A stretch of DNA of 51,048 nucleotides from Kurthia zopfii (GTDB lineage Bacteria; Bacillota; Bacilli; Bacillales_A; Planococcaceae), in NCBI RefSeq assembly GCF_003143955.1, contig NZ_QFVS01000021.1, forward strand, positions 1 to 51,048. The letters are read 5' to 3'. Below are positions 17,491-26,220 of this stretch, piece by piece. The translations under genes were made by a program, and so were the position numbers. Position 1 is the stretch's first letter, and each line of letters begins with the position of its first letter. The notes beneath the pieces are model-generated. The model did not search any database, was not told the origin of the DNA, and was given only the letters and a program-made list of their open reading frames with translations.

Positions 17491-18624
17491 TTATTTTGAA
17501 AATAAAAACTTTAATCTTTTTAATAGAAGTGATGAAGGTACAAAAGGAAAAGCTACATCCCGCGCTTTCGCTAAAACTGGATTTTTCCATTGTGCGATCG
17601 ATCCAATCTGGCGTGATAAAGTCGTTACTTTTTTCGTTTTGGGCATTCTTTTTTGCTCATAGGCAGCAGCGGCATCTTCGAAAGAATCATGCAAATCGAA
17701 CATCTGAGAAAGTGCTAAAGCATCTTCAATCGCTTGCCCAGCACCTTGCCCCATATTCGGTGTCGTAGCATGAGCAGCGTCGCCAAGTAGGAGAATGCGG
17801 TTGAAATGGAATTGTTTCAACGGTGCAAGGTCATATAAATCATGGTGAAGAATCGTTGCTTGTTCGGTTGCTTGAATAATCTTACCAACTTGCTTCGGAA
17901 AATCTTTAAATAAATGAGCGATTTGTTCTTTTTCAAGTCCATGTAAAAATATGTCCTTTTCAGCAGCGTTTACGCAAGCAAACCAATATACCTTACCATC
18001 TTTCAGTGGCGCATAGCCAAAGCGTCCGATTGTATCCCAAATTTCAACAGAAGTATTTGGCTCGATTTGATCCGTTATTTCAGCAACACCACGCCAACAC
18101 ATATATCCGGCAAAACGAGGTTTACTAGTTGGTACGAGCTGTTGGCGAATGGGCGAATGAATGCCGTCCGCAGCAATGACATAGTCGAAGTTCACAATAT
18201 TACCATCTGAAAAGGTGATTTGGCAATTTGAATCATCTTGATTTACCGCTATACATTTTTTATTTAGATGTAGGAGGTGTGCAGGAATCGCTTGGAAAAG
18301 TGAGCGATGGAGATCAGCTCGCTGAATCGTAATATTCGATTGATTATACAGCTTTTGAAGTGCGCCAAAATCAATTGTATTTAGTAATTTTCCGTTTCCA
18401 GCATAAAATTCCTGTGTTTTTAAAATAGTACCATCCGCATAAATTTCTTCACCGATCCCTAAGTCGACTAAATCCTGCATCGCATTTGAACCAATCCCGA
18501 TCCCAGCGCCAATTGGCTTAAATGAATGTGCTGCTTCGAAAACTTCTACGTCGATCCCTTTTTGAAGCAGTGCATAGGCTGTACAAAGTCCGCCGATGCC
18601 ACCACCGATAATTGCAATACGCAT
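17491..18624 (-). CDS. FAD-dependent monooxygenase (aromatic hydroxylase type)
   Basis: This flavoprotein of about 377 residues has the three class A monooxygenase signatures. They are the N-terminal FAD-binding loop IIGGGIGGLCTAYAL, the central DG motif VIAADGIHSP, and the C-terminal GD motif LLLGDAAHATTPNMGQGAGQ. Such enzymes use NAD(P)H and oxygen to hydroxylate aromatic or heterocyclic substrates such as salicylate or urate. The substrate here is unknown. The start at 18624 follows a GGAGGAGG site. An in-frame ATG at 18645 precedes that site and would put it inside the coding region. It is monocistronic and not adjacent to a pathway. Confidence 0.88.
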   Translation of the reverse strand: MRIAIIGGGIGGLCTAYALLQKGIDVEVFEAAHSFKPIGAGIGIGSNAMQDLVDLGIGEEIYADGTILKTQEFYAGNGKLLNTIDFGALQKLYNQSNITIQRADLHRSLFQAIPAHLLHLNKKCIAVNQDDSNCQITFSDGNIVNFDYVIAADGIHSPIRQQLVPTSKPRFAGYMCWRGVAEITDQIEPNTSVEIWDTIGRFGYAPLKDGKVYWFACVNAAEKDIFLHGLEKEQIAHLFKDFPKQVGKIIQATEQATILHHDLYDLAPLKQFHFNRILLLGDAAHATTPNMGQGAGQAIEDALALSQMFDLHDSFEDAAAAYEQKRMPKTKKVTTLSRQIGSIAQWKNPVLAKARDVAFPFVPSSLLLKRLKFLFSK

Positions 18625-18784
18625 TTTACTTCCTCCTCCGATCATAATTCTCCTTCTAATCTAACATAGTCGATTGCAAAATAGCCTACTCAAAATTAAT
18701 TAATAATTTTACGTTGGATTCCGAGTTGAATTATCAATTTTCTACTTTATTTGTCCGTTATTCATTCATTCAAAAATACCATTT

Positions 18785-18819
18785 CCCCCTTTTTAATTCC
18801 CGATTTTTGAAAAAGGGGG
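18785..18819. repeat. Perfect inverted repeat upstream of the 423-residue protein gene
   Basis: CCCCCTTTTT at 18785-18794 pairs perfectly with AAAAAGGGGG at 18810-18819 across 15 bases. No T-run follows on either strand, which argues against a plain terminator. It sits in the promoter region shared by two divergent genes. Confidence 0.7.
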
Positions 18820-18899
18820 TATTATTGAATAAATAGGTATAAAAAATGATTCGAATATATTTTTAAGTTCGATTGTGGTTGAGGAGGACTGATGATGAG

Positions 18900-20171
18900 A
18901 TGAAAGAAAAACATAAACAGAAAAAAACGCCAAATCATATAGAAGTCCGGACTATGCATGCGCCAAAAGTGCAAAAGATGAAAGCCAGATACATCCAAGA
19001 CGCGAAAGAGCGTTTACCTAAATATTTTTCACCTGAAAAAAGAATGTTTACAGAAAATTTATCCATGGAAGAATTGAAGAAGGTAGGGCTTCCGAAAGAA
19101 ATTTTTTGGAAAATGGTTGAATATAATTTAAGTGCGAAAGATGGTATGTCTGCGAATAGACTTAGTGAAATTGCGATTTATATCGACTTTTTAGCTTCGG
19201 AATATGTTGTATATGCGGAAAGAGTGCATCGCGATTTTGAAGGTGACGAGCTGAAAGAGCAGGTTGGCATTTTAGATGAAGTATTCAAAAGAAGTTTTGA
19301 ACGCATGATGAATATTTATACCCAGTATGTGGGAAAATTTCTTGAAAGAAATGATTTTCCAAATGAATCAGAAGTAATTAAACAGTCCATTTCTGAATTA
19401 TATTTGAGAAAAATCCATCAATATGCGGAATTCATACGATTAGAGCCGGACTATGCGATGATTGAAGGTACTGAAGATCAATGGCTTTTACGCGATTCAT
19501 ATTTTATGGGGGATGTCCTTCGCTTAATAGTGTCAAAATTATTTGAACAATGCATTATGATGCCGGCTGAACTATATAATGAAGCAGATTTATGTGCAGC
19601 AGGGGCGATTTTTCAATCTGCGAATACATGGTTGATTACACAAAAGGCGACTACTGTGAGTGAAGAACAATTGGGAGTCGATTTAGGATTACTGGCGATG
19701 AAATTCCAAGTTATTGCCGAGCAAGATGAACTGTCACCACAATTCCGAAAAAAATTAATGCCGATTTTCACGTCTTTCTACAATTATAAAATTGATGACC
19801 TTAATCAGCGTCATAAAGAAGCACAGGAAAATGTGTATAATCGCGAAAATGATCTGTATGGAGAGTTAGATGAGATCGTCGTGGAGTTTTGGACGCGTGA
19901 ATTGCATAATTATGTGTTGGAAAAAGATATTGCAGGAGTATTTTTAGAAGCAATTCCAAAAGCGTTTGCGACTTTTAAACAAAAAGTAGAGTTTGGAAGT
20001 AGATTGGAACGTTACCAATTGAATAATGAATGGTACCAGTTTTATAATGAGTCAGAAACAGTGACACATAGGCATTCTAATGCATTTACATATAAATTAC
20101 GCGTAAATGAATGGAATGATTTTATTGAAAAAGTGAACTTAGATTTAGACTGGCAATATTATGCTCCATAA
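18900..20171 (+). CDS. Unknown soluble protein, about 423 residues
   Basis: I do not recognise this family. The protein is hydrophilic, has no membrane helix or signal peptide, and looks mainly alpha-helical. Its first 30 residues are strongly basic (KEKHKQKKTPNHIEVRTMH). The rest is acidic with many aromatic residues, ending in NEWNDFIEKVNLDLDWQYYAP. The ATG at 18900 follows GAGGAGG with a long 12-base spacing. A four-codon frame ATGATGAGATGA starts at 18892 at better spacing, and its stop overlaps this start. A TTG at 18873 extends the frame but has no site. It is flanked by a divergent monooxygenase gene and a long non-coding stretch, so context gives no clue. Confidence 0.7.
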   Translation: MKEKHKQKKTPNHIEVRTMHAPKVQKMKARYIQDAKERLPKYFSPEKRMFTENLSMEELKKVGLPKEIFWKMVEYNLSAKDGMSANRLSEIAIYIDFLASEYVVYAERVHRDFEGDELKEQVGILDEVFKRSFERMMNIYTQYVGKFLERNDFPNESEVIKQSISELYLRKIHQYAEFIRLEPDYAMIEGTEDQWLLRDSYFMGDVLRLIVSKLFEQCIMMPAELYNEADLCAAGAIFQSANTWLITQKATTVSEEQLGVDLGLLAMKFQVIAEQDELSPQFRKKLMPIFTSFYNYKIDDLNQRHKEAQENVYNRENDLYGELDEIVVEFWTRELHNYVLEKDIAGVFLEAIPKAFATFKQKVEFGSRLERYQLNNEWYQFYNESETVTHRHSNAFTYKLRVNEWNDFIEKVNLDLDWQYYAP

Positions 20172-20230
20172 AGTATTAAATTTTTTTAAAATACCATATT
20201 TTGTATTTGTGTTTTATGAGATGATTTATG

Positions 20231-20470
20231 GGTATATATAGAGTATACCTTGCTAGAAAAATGCAAAATAAGCCATCGCATTCGGCTTCAAAATAAATAT
20301 GAGACGTCATATTTATTAAAGCGAATGTCACTAATATCAAAATGCTTTTCTACAAGGAAATCGATACTTCACAAGTACCCCAATGCTTTGAAGTACGTTG
20401 CGTGAAAGATATGGAGACCTCCTCCCATAAGGCTAGTCCTGTTCAACTAGCTTGAGGTTTTCATATCTTT
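20231..20470 (+). ncRNA. Possible structured non-coding RNA or palindromic element
   Basis: Nested inverted repeats fill this gene-free stretch. CCTTG-TAGAAAA at 20248-20260 pairs with TTTTCTA-CAAGG near 20346-20357 and encloses an 11-bp hairpin AATAAATATGA/TCATATTTATT with a 4-base loop. Next, TACTTCA/TGAAGTA pairs at 20365-20371 and 20389-20395. A 17-bp stem follows, AAAGATATGGAGACCTC at 20405-20421 with GAGGTTTTCATATCTTT at 20454-20470, with an inner GCTAGT/ACTAGC helix. A terminator lies 32 bases further on. The strand is assumed from the terminator. I cannot match it to tmRNA, RNase P, SRP or a riboswitch, so a degenerate mobile palindrome is the main alternative. Confidence 0.45.
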
Positions 20471-20501
20471 ACATACTAAAATAAGAATTTATACTATTTG
20501 A

Positions 20502-20527
20502 TGTCCAAGATTCTTGGGCATTTTTTT
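20502..20527 (+). terminator. Terminator after the structured region
   Basis: TGTCCAAG pairs with CTTGGGCA over a 3-base loop, followed by seven T. It has no coding gene close upstream on this strand, so it more likely ends the structured transcript. Confidence 0.8.
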
Positions 20528-20609
20528 ATTTTCGTACCCCTTGAAACTTTACTAATTAAGAAATTACGTTATCATTATATAGATAAATAGTTGAAGGAGC
20601 GACCTATAA

Positions 20610-20900
20610 ATGGAAATTTTATCCTATATGATGGAAGAAATTTTAGACCCAACAAATATTATTGAAGGTGAAAGATATGAATTCACCCTTGAATTAAATA
20701 TTGAAGAAGATGATGAGTTGTATCAAGAAGGTGGCGTTGACCTTAGAGCAATTATTGCTAAAAAAGACAACGAAATCTCAATGGTAAACTACTTCCTAAT
20801 CGCAAAATCTGATCAATCTTATTTGGAGTTTGGACTGGATGAAGATGAAGAAGCAGAAATCGTTGAATTTTGTAAAACGCATTTAATTGAAGTCGAATAA
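20610..20900 (+). CDS. Small acidic protein, DUF6509-like
   Basis: The 96-residue acidic protein resembles the DUF6509 family of Bacillales (sometimes mislabelled pullulanase). That family has an N-terminal strand, the segment IIEGERYEFTLEL, the acidic turn EEDDELYQEGG and a C-terminal acidic helix ending in FCKTHL. The function of the family is unknown. A GAAGGAGCG site lies before the ATG. TTTACT at 20548-20553 and TATCAT at 20570-20575 with a 16-base spacer are a plausible promoter. It is probably monocistronic, and the family assignment is from memory of the motif pattern. Confidence 0.7.
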   Translation: MEILSYMMEEILDPTNIIEGERYEFTLELNIEEDDELYQEGGVDLRAIIAKKDNEISMVNYFLIAKSDQSYLEFGLDEDEEAEIVEFCKTHLIEVE

Positions 20901-20962
20901 ATACTATACAGCTATCTAGTCATACTAGGTAGCTCTTATTTTCTTAAAAAGGAGGAATCGGG

Positions 20963-22111
20963 ATGTCTATGTATGCGACACCGATACTGACAGCAGCGAT
21001 TGTTTTCATTATAATCGCATTTTTAGTGTGGATTCCGTGGATGGTCTATACATATCGTAAATACGGATTTCTACCATTATCAGTGACGATTATTTCATTT
21101 ACATTTATTTTTTACATGTTATCGGCATTATTTTTAGTATTATTACCACTGCCAGCGACACGTGATACATGCGCGATGCAAAATCCGAATACAGTGCATT
21201 ATTCACTCGTACCATTCCAATTTATTTCTGATATTTTAAAAGGAAATTGGCTACAAATTAGTAATCCCGCTACGTATGTCCTGTTATTTAAACAATCAGC
21301 GTTTTATCAAGTATTTTTCAACTTCCTATTACTCTTACCACTAGGTGTTTATTTACGTTACTACCTTGTTGATAAGAAAAAATGGTGGAAAGCTGGTCTA
21401 ATTGTTTTCTTAGTTACTTTATTCTTTGAAATTACACAAGTAACAGGGATTTATGGCATCTACAATTGTGCTTACCGCCTATTTGACGTTGATGACTTAA
21501 TGACGAATACTTTCGGTGGAATTATCGGTTATTTCATTGCGCCAGCTGTACTTGCGGTATTCCCTTCGAAGAAAAAAATCGAAGAACGTGCAGAATATTT
21601 GGTCCAAAAAGATGAAGTACGTTCAATGGCTGTCTTATTAGCAATCGCGATCGACTTCTTCCTAATGGATGTCGTGCGCCAATTAGTGATGAACTTTACA
21701 AATCAAAATGAAGTAACGAACTTTATCGTTATGTCGATTTTATTATTTGTTGGATTATTTATGATTCCAGCACTTTGGAATGGTCGCACGATTGGTTCGG
21801 CGATTTTACGCTTTAGATATAGTAGTAAAATCTCGAAGAAAGTAACGATTTCGAGGTTGGCGAAACGATTTGTCGCAATTTACGTCGCCTATTTCTTAAC
21901 GGTGATCGCTTCTACAATGAATAATATTAAAGTAACGATGGATTCACCTTACTACGAAGCAGCTGTATTATTATCACTTGCATCAAGTATCGTGGCGCTC
22001 GTCTTAACAATCGTATTATTCATCCATATCATGCTTGTCGTATTTGGAAAAGGAAAACGAAGATTCTTCTTTGATGAATCGGCAGACCTTTATACGACGC
22101 GAAAAAAATAA
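20963..22111 (+). CDS. VanZ-RDD fusion membrane protein
   Basis: The 382-residue polytopic protein joins two domains. Residues about 30-195 form a VanZ-like domain, with LLPLGVYLRYY and the acidic end FDVDDLMTNTFGGIIGY. Residues about 225-370 form an RDD domain, beginning LLAIAIDFFLMDVVRQ and containing RLAKRFVAIYVAYF. VanZ proteins are linked to low-level teicoplanin resistance, and RDD proteins are membrane proteins of mostly unknown transport role. The fusion is common in Bacillales. The ATG has AAAAGGAGGAATC upstream. No van genes are near, so antibiotic resistance should not be assumed. Confidence 0.83.
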   Translation: MSMYATPILTAAIVFIIIAFLVWIPWMVYTYRKYGFLPLSVTIISFTFIFYMLSALFLVLLPLPATRDTCAMQNPNTVHYSLVPFQFISDILKGNWLQISNPATYVLLFKQSAFYQVFFNFLLLLPLGVYLRYYLVDKKKWWKAGLIVFLVTLFFEITQVTGIYGIYNCAYRLFDVDDLMTNTFGGIIGYFIAPAVLAVFPSKKKIEERAEYLVQKDEVRSMAVLLAIAIDFFLMDVVRQLVMNFTNQNEVTNFIVMSILLFVGLFMIPALWNGRTIGSAILRFRYSSKISKKVTISRLAKRFVAIYVAYFLTVIASTMNNIKVTMDSPYYEAAVLLSLASSIVALVLTIVLFIHIMLVVFGKGKRRFFFDESADLYTTRKK

Positions 22112-22118
22112 ACAGTAC

Positions 22119-22153
22119 AAACCACAAGCTATTTTAGTAATAGTTTGTGGTTT
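22119..22153 (+). terminator. Terminator of the VanZ-RDD gene
   Basis: AAACCACAA pairs with TTTGTGGTTTTT around an inner CTATT/AATAG helix, with a T-run after it. Confidence 0.9.
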
Positions 22154-22297
22154 TTCTATTTTTTTTAATCGAAGGTTTTATAAATTTGGTATTAAAAGTT
22201 AATAATCTACTACTTACAAATTATTTACCTAAAAAATGAATATTTTAGTGCAAAATAGGGTATTTATATAAAAGGTATGAGGAAGGAGTGAGTGAAA

Positions 22298-23443
22298 ATG
22301 CTTAAACTAGAGCATCTTTCAAAAGTGTACCGAGGAGGAAAAAAAGCAGTAGACGACCTTAATATAGAGATAGAAAAGGGCGAATTCGTTGCTTTTATCG
22401 GTACTTCGGGAAGTGGTAAAACAACAGCACTTCGCATGATTAATCGGATGATTGAACCGACAAAGGGGAAAATCACCATCAATGGAGAGGATGTAACGAA
22501 TAAGAATCCCGTTACATTGAGAAGAAGTATTGGATATGTCATTCAACAAATTGGTTTAATGCCACATATGACGATCCGCGATAACATAACCCTAGTCCCT
22601 AAGCTTTTAAAATGGGATAAGGACAAAAAGAATAAGGCAGCAGAAGAATTAATTGAGTTAGTCAATCTGCCTGAAAGTTACTTAGATATGTATCCTGCTC
22701 AACTATCTGGTGGGCAACAACAACGAATTGGCGTATTGCGCGCGCTTGCGGCCAATCAAGACCTTATATTAATGGATGAGCCGTTTGGTGCGCTTGATCC
22801 AATTACTCGAGATACTCTACAAGACTTAATGAAAGACTTGCAACAGCGACTTGGCAAAACAGTCGTTTTCGTTACGCATGATATGGATGAGGCGATCAAA
22901 CTCGCTGACCGAATTTGCATTATGCATGATGGACAAGTTGTTCAATATGACACCCCTGATAATATTTTATCGAACCCTGCAAACCAATTCGTCAAAGAAT
23001 TTATTGGTTCACATCGACTTGTACAAGAAAAACCAAGTGCAAAAATTGTCGATGACGTAATGATTACCCCTATTACAATTTCATTAGAGAAAAGTTTAGA
23101 TGATGCCATTCGAACAATGGTGCAAAAGCGTGTAGATACGCTATTTGTCGTGGATGGACAAAATAAATTAAAAGGCTTTTTAAGCGTCGAAAATATTACT
23201 TCTGAAAGACATCGCACTTCGAGTGTAGCGGACGCTATGGAAAAGGATGTCTTTTACGTGATGAATGGCACGAGACTTCAAGACTCTGTACGCAGAATTT
23301 TACGCAGAAATCTAAAAAACATTCCGGTCGTTGATGCAAATCATCGTTTAGTTGGTTTAATTACGCGCGCCCATATTGTCGATATCGTGTACGACACAAT
23401 TTGGGGCGATGAACAAATCGAAAACCTTCCAGAAGAAATTTAG
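22298..23443 (+). CDS. opuCA: Osmoprotectant ABC transporter ATP-binding protein (OpuCA/OpuBA type)
   Basis: The ATPase of about 381 residues powers uptake of glycine betaine, carnitine or choline. Residues 1-240 form the ABC domain, with Walker A GTSGSGKTT at 35-43, signature LSGGQQQRIGV and Walker B LILMDEPFGALDP. Residues about 255-370 form two CBS domains, which act as ionic-strength or nucleotide sensors in this family. The start is the ATG at 22298 with AAGGAG nine bases upstream. A GTG at 22292 is too close. It is the first gene of a four-gene operon in the order CA-CB-CC-CD. Sequence alone does not separate OpuB from OpuC specificity. Confidence 0.93.
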   Translation: MLKLEHLSKVYRGGKKAVDDLNIEIEKGEFVAFIGTSGSGKTTALRMINRMIEPTKGKITINGEDVTNKNPVTLRRSIGYVIQQIGLMPHMTIRDNITLVPKLLKWDKDKKNKAAEELIELVNLPESYLDMYPAQLSGGQQQRIGVLRALAANQDLILMDEPFGALDPITRDTLQDLMKDLQQRLGKTVVFVTHDMDEAIKLADRICIMHDGQVVQYDTPDNILSNPANQFVKEFIGSHRLVQEKPSAKIVDDVMITPITISLEKSLDDAIRTMVQKRVDTLFVVDGQNKLKGFLSVENITSERHRTSSVADAMEKDVFYVMNGTRLQDSVRRILRRNLKNIPVVDANHRLVGLITRAHIVDIVYDTIWGDEQIENLPEEI

Positions 23444-23470
23444 ATTGTAAAAAAAGAGGATGTGAACAGT

Positions 23471-24127
23471 ATGGATACATTTTTGGAGGCGACGAAAGAT
23501 TTTTTCGTAACAAATCGGCAAGATATTCTCATTAAAACGTGGGAACATTTATATATTTCAATTTTGGCGTTATTGCTAGGTGTCATTGTGGCAGTACCAC
23601 TTGGCATTGCACTATCAAAAACGAAAAAGATCGCAAAAATTGTTATGGGAATTACGAGTGTGCTTCAAACACTTCCTTCACTGGCAATTTTAGCGTTAAT
23701 GATTCCATTTTTAGGTGTCGGAAAAGTACCCGCAATAATTGCGCTTTTCATTTACACATTATTACCGATTTTGAATAATACATTTATCGGTATGGAGTCG
23801 GTGAATAAAGACTTAAAAGCGGCAGGGACGAGTATGGGGATGACAAAATTCCAAAGCATTTATTTATTGGAGTTTCCGTTAGCTACACCTGTCATCATGG
23901 CTGGCATACGATTATCCGCAGTGTATGCAATTTCTTGGGCGACATTAGCTTCTTACATAGGGGCAGGTGGACTTGGGGACTTTATTTTTAACGGATTAAA
24001 CTTGTATCAACCAGAATTTATTATCGGCGGTGCGGTACTCGTAACGATTTTAGCATTGCTTGTCGATTTTATATTGTCAAAAGTTGAAAAAATAGCGACA
24101 CCAAAAGGATTACGAATAGAAAGGTAG
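23471..24127 (+). CDS. opuCB: Osmoprotectant ABC transporter permease (OpuCB/OpuBB type)
   Basis: The permease of about 218 residues has five or six membrane helices and the binding-protein-dependent permease coupling loop around [20 protein letters not shown] near residues 117-136. It forms the membrane pore of the compatible-solute importer together with the fourth gene. The ATG at 23471 lies 10 bases after AGAGGA. A GTG at 23462 in the same frame is too close to that site. Eleven bases separate it from the binding-protein gene. Confidence 0.92.
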   Translation: MDTFLEATKDFFVTNRQDILIKTWEHLYISILALLLGVIVAVPLGIALSKTKKIAKIVMGITSVLQTLPSLAILALMIPFLGVGKVPAIIALFIYTLLPILNNTFIGMESVNKDLKAAGTSMGMTKFQSIYLLEFPLATPVIMAGIRLSAVYAISWATLASYIGAGGLGDFIFNGLNLYQPEFIIGGAVLVTILALLVDFILSKVEKIATPKGLRIER

Positions 24128-24138
24128 GAGAGCGACAA

Positions 24139-25059
24139 ATGCGATCAATTGTGAAACTATTTATCGGTATTTGCAGTATGGCGCTAATCTTATCGGGCTG
24201 TTCGTCAGGTAAGGGAAGCGGAAATGAAGCGATTAAAGTCGCCACTGTCACAACGACAGAAAGTGCGATTATGGGCAATATGATTAAATTAATGATTGAG
24301 CATTATACGGATGAAAGTGTTGAGATGATCAATAATTTAGGTTCGAGTGTTGTCGTGCATCAAGCGATGGTCAATGGCGATGCCAATATTTCAGCATCTC
24401 GCTATACAGGAACAGATTTAACGGGTGCTTTAGGTGAAGAACCGATTAAAAGTCCTGAAAAAGCGATGAAAACCGTGCAAAAATTATTTGACGAAGATTA
24501 TAATCAAACATTCTTCGATTCATATGGCTTTGCGAATACTTACGCATTTATGGTGAATAAAGAAACCGCCAAAAAATATAATTTGAAAAAAGTAAGTGAT
24601 TTGAAGAAAGTTGCCGACAAAATGGAAGCAGGTGTCGACACATCATGGATGAATAGGCCCGGAGACGGCTACAAAGCATTCGTGAAGGACTATGGCTTTG
24701 ATTTCGGTAAAGTGTATCCAATGCAAATTGGACTTGTCTATGACGCTGTAGAAGCGGGTAAAATGGATGTCGTACTTGGCTATACGACGGACGGACGAAT
24801 TGCGAGCTATGATTTAGTCGTATTAGAAGATGATCTTCATTTCTTCCCGCCGTATGACTGTAGTCCACTCGCGACGAATGAGTTATTAAAGGCAAAACCA
24901 GAAGTGAAAAAGGTTCTCGAAAAATTAATTGATACCGTTTCAACGGAAGAAATGCAGAAATTAAACTATGAATCGGATAATAATTTACTTGAACCAGCCA
25001 TTGTTGCAGAAAAATTTTTAGAAAAACATAATTACTTTGAAGACAAGGGAGGCGAGTAG
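24139..25059 (+). CDS. opuCC: Osmoprotectant-binding lipoprotein (OpuCC/OpuBC type)
   Basis: The 306-residue protein has a lipoprotein signal peptide with lipobox LSGC, so Cys21 is the predicted lipid-anchored N terminus. The rest is a type II periplasmic-binding fold of the OpuAC/ProX-like family, with YTGTDLTGALGE and QIGLVYDAVEAGKMDVVLGY. It captures the betaine, carnitine or choline outside the cell and delivers it to the permeases. An AGGAGAG site precedes the ATG. The gene is followed two bases later by the second permease gene. Confidence 0.92.
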   Translation: MRSIVKLFIGICSMALILSGCSSGKGSGNEAIKVATVTTTESAIMGNMIKLMIEHYTDESVEMINNLGSSVVVHQAMVNGDANISASRYTGTDLTGALGEEPIKSPEKAMKTVQKLFDEDYNQTFFDSYGFANTYAFMVNKETAKKYNLKKVSDLKKVADKMEAGVDTSWMNRPGDGYKAFVKDYGFDFGKVYPMQIGLVYDAVEAGKMDVVLGYTTDGRIASYDLVVLEDDLHFFPPYDCSPLATNELLKAKPEVKKVLEKLIDTVSTEEMQKLNYESDNNLLEPAIVAEKFLEKHNYFEDKGGE

Positions 25060-25061
25060 TT

Positions 25062-25757
25062 ATGGGTGATTTGAATACATTTCAACAGTTCTTCTACTAC
25101 TTTTCCGAAAATGGTAGTTATGTGTTCATGCAGTTTCTACAACATTTTTTAATCTCCATTTACGGGGTTTTATTAGCAGCATTAGTAGGCATTCCACTTG
25201 GGATTTTAATTTCTAAGTATGCGAAGTTATCTGGATTTATTATTACGATCGCCAATATCATTCAGACGATTCCAGCGCTCGCATTGCTGGCAATCTTAAT
25301 GCTTGGCATGGGATTAGGGCAATCGACAGTTGTGATTGCAGTATTCCTATACTCGCTACTGCCAATTATTAAAAATACGTATACCGGAATTAATAATATT
25401 AATAAAGATTTAATCGATTCTGGTAAAGGTATGGGTATGACGAAGGCACAGGTATTATATATGATTGAGTTGCCACTGTCACTATCCGTAATGATTGCAG
25501 GTATTCGGATCGCGCTTGTTGTCGCAATTGGTGTTACGGCGATTGGAGCGTTCATCGGAGCAGGTGGATTAGGAGATATAATTATCCGTGGTACAAATGC
25601 GACAGACGGAACAGCCATTATTTTAGCGGGAGCGATTCCAACTGCGTTAATGGCCGTTTTAGCCGATTTAATTTTAAGTTGGATTGAAAAGAAAATCGAC
25701 CCAATTAAACGAAATAAAAAATTTACAAAACCAACAATTCAATCATTAAATGATTAG
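25062..25757 (+). CDS. opuCD: Osmoprotectant ABC transporter permease (OpuCD/OpuBD type)
   Basis: The 231-residue permease is a paralogue of the second gene in this operon. It carries the same coupling loop, SGKGMGMTKAQVLYMIELPL, and the family segment [17 protein letters not shown]. It completes the importer. Its ATG has GGGAGGCGAG upstream. A perfect hairpin terminator ends the operon right after the stop codon. No GbsR-type regulator gene is present in the operon. Confidence 0.92.
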   Translation: MGDLNTFQQFFYYFSENGSYVFMQFLQHFLISIYGVLLAALVGIPLGILISKYAKLSGFIITIANIIQTIPALALLAILMLGMGLGQSTVVIAVFLYSLLPIIKNTYTGINNINKDLIDSGKGMGMTKAQVLYMIELPLSLSVMIAGIRIALVVAIGVTAIGAFIGAGGLGDIIIRGTNATDGTAIILAGAIPTALMAVLADLILSWIEKKIDPIKRNKKFTKPTIQSLND

Positions 25758-25793
25758 AATAAAGCCTTCAAACACTTGTTTGAAGGCTTTATT
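25758..25793 (+). terminator. Terminator of the osmoprotectant operon
   Basis: A perfect 17-bp inverted repeat, AATAAAGCCTTCAAACA with TGTTTGAAGGCTTTATT around a 2-base loop, starts at the stop codon. The T-run is short. Confidence 0.9.
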
Positions 25794-25831
25794 ACATTTA
25801 TTGTATTATAATGGATAGTGGGGGTGTAACG

Positions 25832-26191
25832 ATGGAGAAATTATTCGCTTTTTTAAGCTTTTTTATTTTTTGCGGTATTATTTATTTAGATTTTTTCCAA
25901 CATCAAATTAGTTTAGGAATTCCTCTCGTTGTTCTAATAGTATTCGTCATTATTAGTACTATTTTTTCTAAGATGGATCGCTTCGCATGGAAGATCAATG
26001 AAAACACAAAACTTTTGTTAGGTATTACAACGCCCATGATTCTTCTCGCACTAATTAATGTCTTTTATTTAATTGGTGGACGTTCAAGTCATGGTATTAA
26101 TCCGACAAATATTATTCTTTGGATCCTAGGCGTGGTGTCTATAATCGCTGCTATTCGAAGATATAAAAAAACCAACGCGGAAACGACGTAA
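25832..26191 (+). CDS. Small membrane protein of unknown function
   Basis: The protein of about 119 residues has four hydrophobic segments (near 3-22, 28-45, 62-82 and 94-112) and a basic tail. I do not recognise a family. The ATG at 25832 has GGGGGTG six bases upstream. An earlier ATG at 25811 has no such site and overlaps a TATAAT at 25807-25812 that may be the promoter. The last codons lie inside a hairpin terminator. Confidence 0.65.
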   Translation: MEKLFAFLSFFIFCGIIYLDFFQHQISLGIPLVVLIVFVIISTIFSKMDRFAWKINENTKLLLGITTPMILLALINVFYLIGGRSSHGINPTNIILWILGVVSIIAAIRRYKKTNAETT

Positions 26192-26213
26192 AATCGTTCG
26201 TGCGTTGGTTTTT
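26167..26213. terminator. Bidirectional terminator overlapping the gene end
   Basis: AAAAACCAACGC at 26167-26178 pairs with GCGTTGGTTTTT at 26202-26213. The 5' arm is coding sequence of the small membrane protein and the stop codon is in the loop. Confidence 0.88.
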
Positions 26214-26220
26214 CTTTTGA

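Noticed and set aside
17491-18624. Link of the first FAD monooxygenase to the ribA-ribD operon
   Set aside because: It is about 19 kb away, monocistronic and only a distant relative of the operon's monooxygenase.
20231-20470. tmRNA, RNase P RNA or SRP RNA
   Set aside because: None of their hallmark sequences is found, such as the GAGGAAAGTCC segment of RNase P RNA or a tRNA-like end for tmRNA.
20963-22111. Glycopeptide resistance determinant
   Set aside because: VanZ-like domains are common in Firmicutes and no vanHAX or vanRS genes are present.
24548-24943. Minus-strand open frame of 131 codons
   Set aside because: It lies wholly within the osmoprotectant-binding protein gene and has no ribosome binding site.
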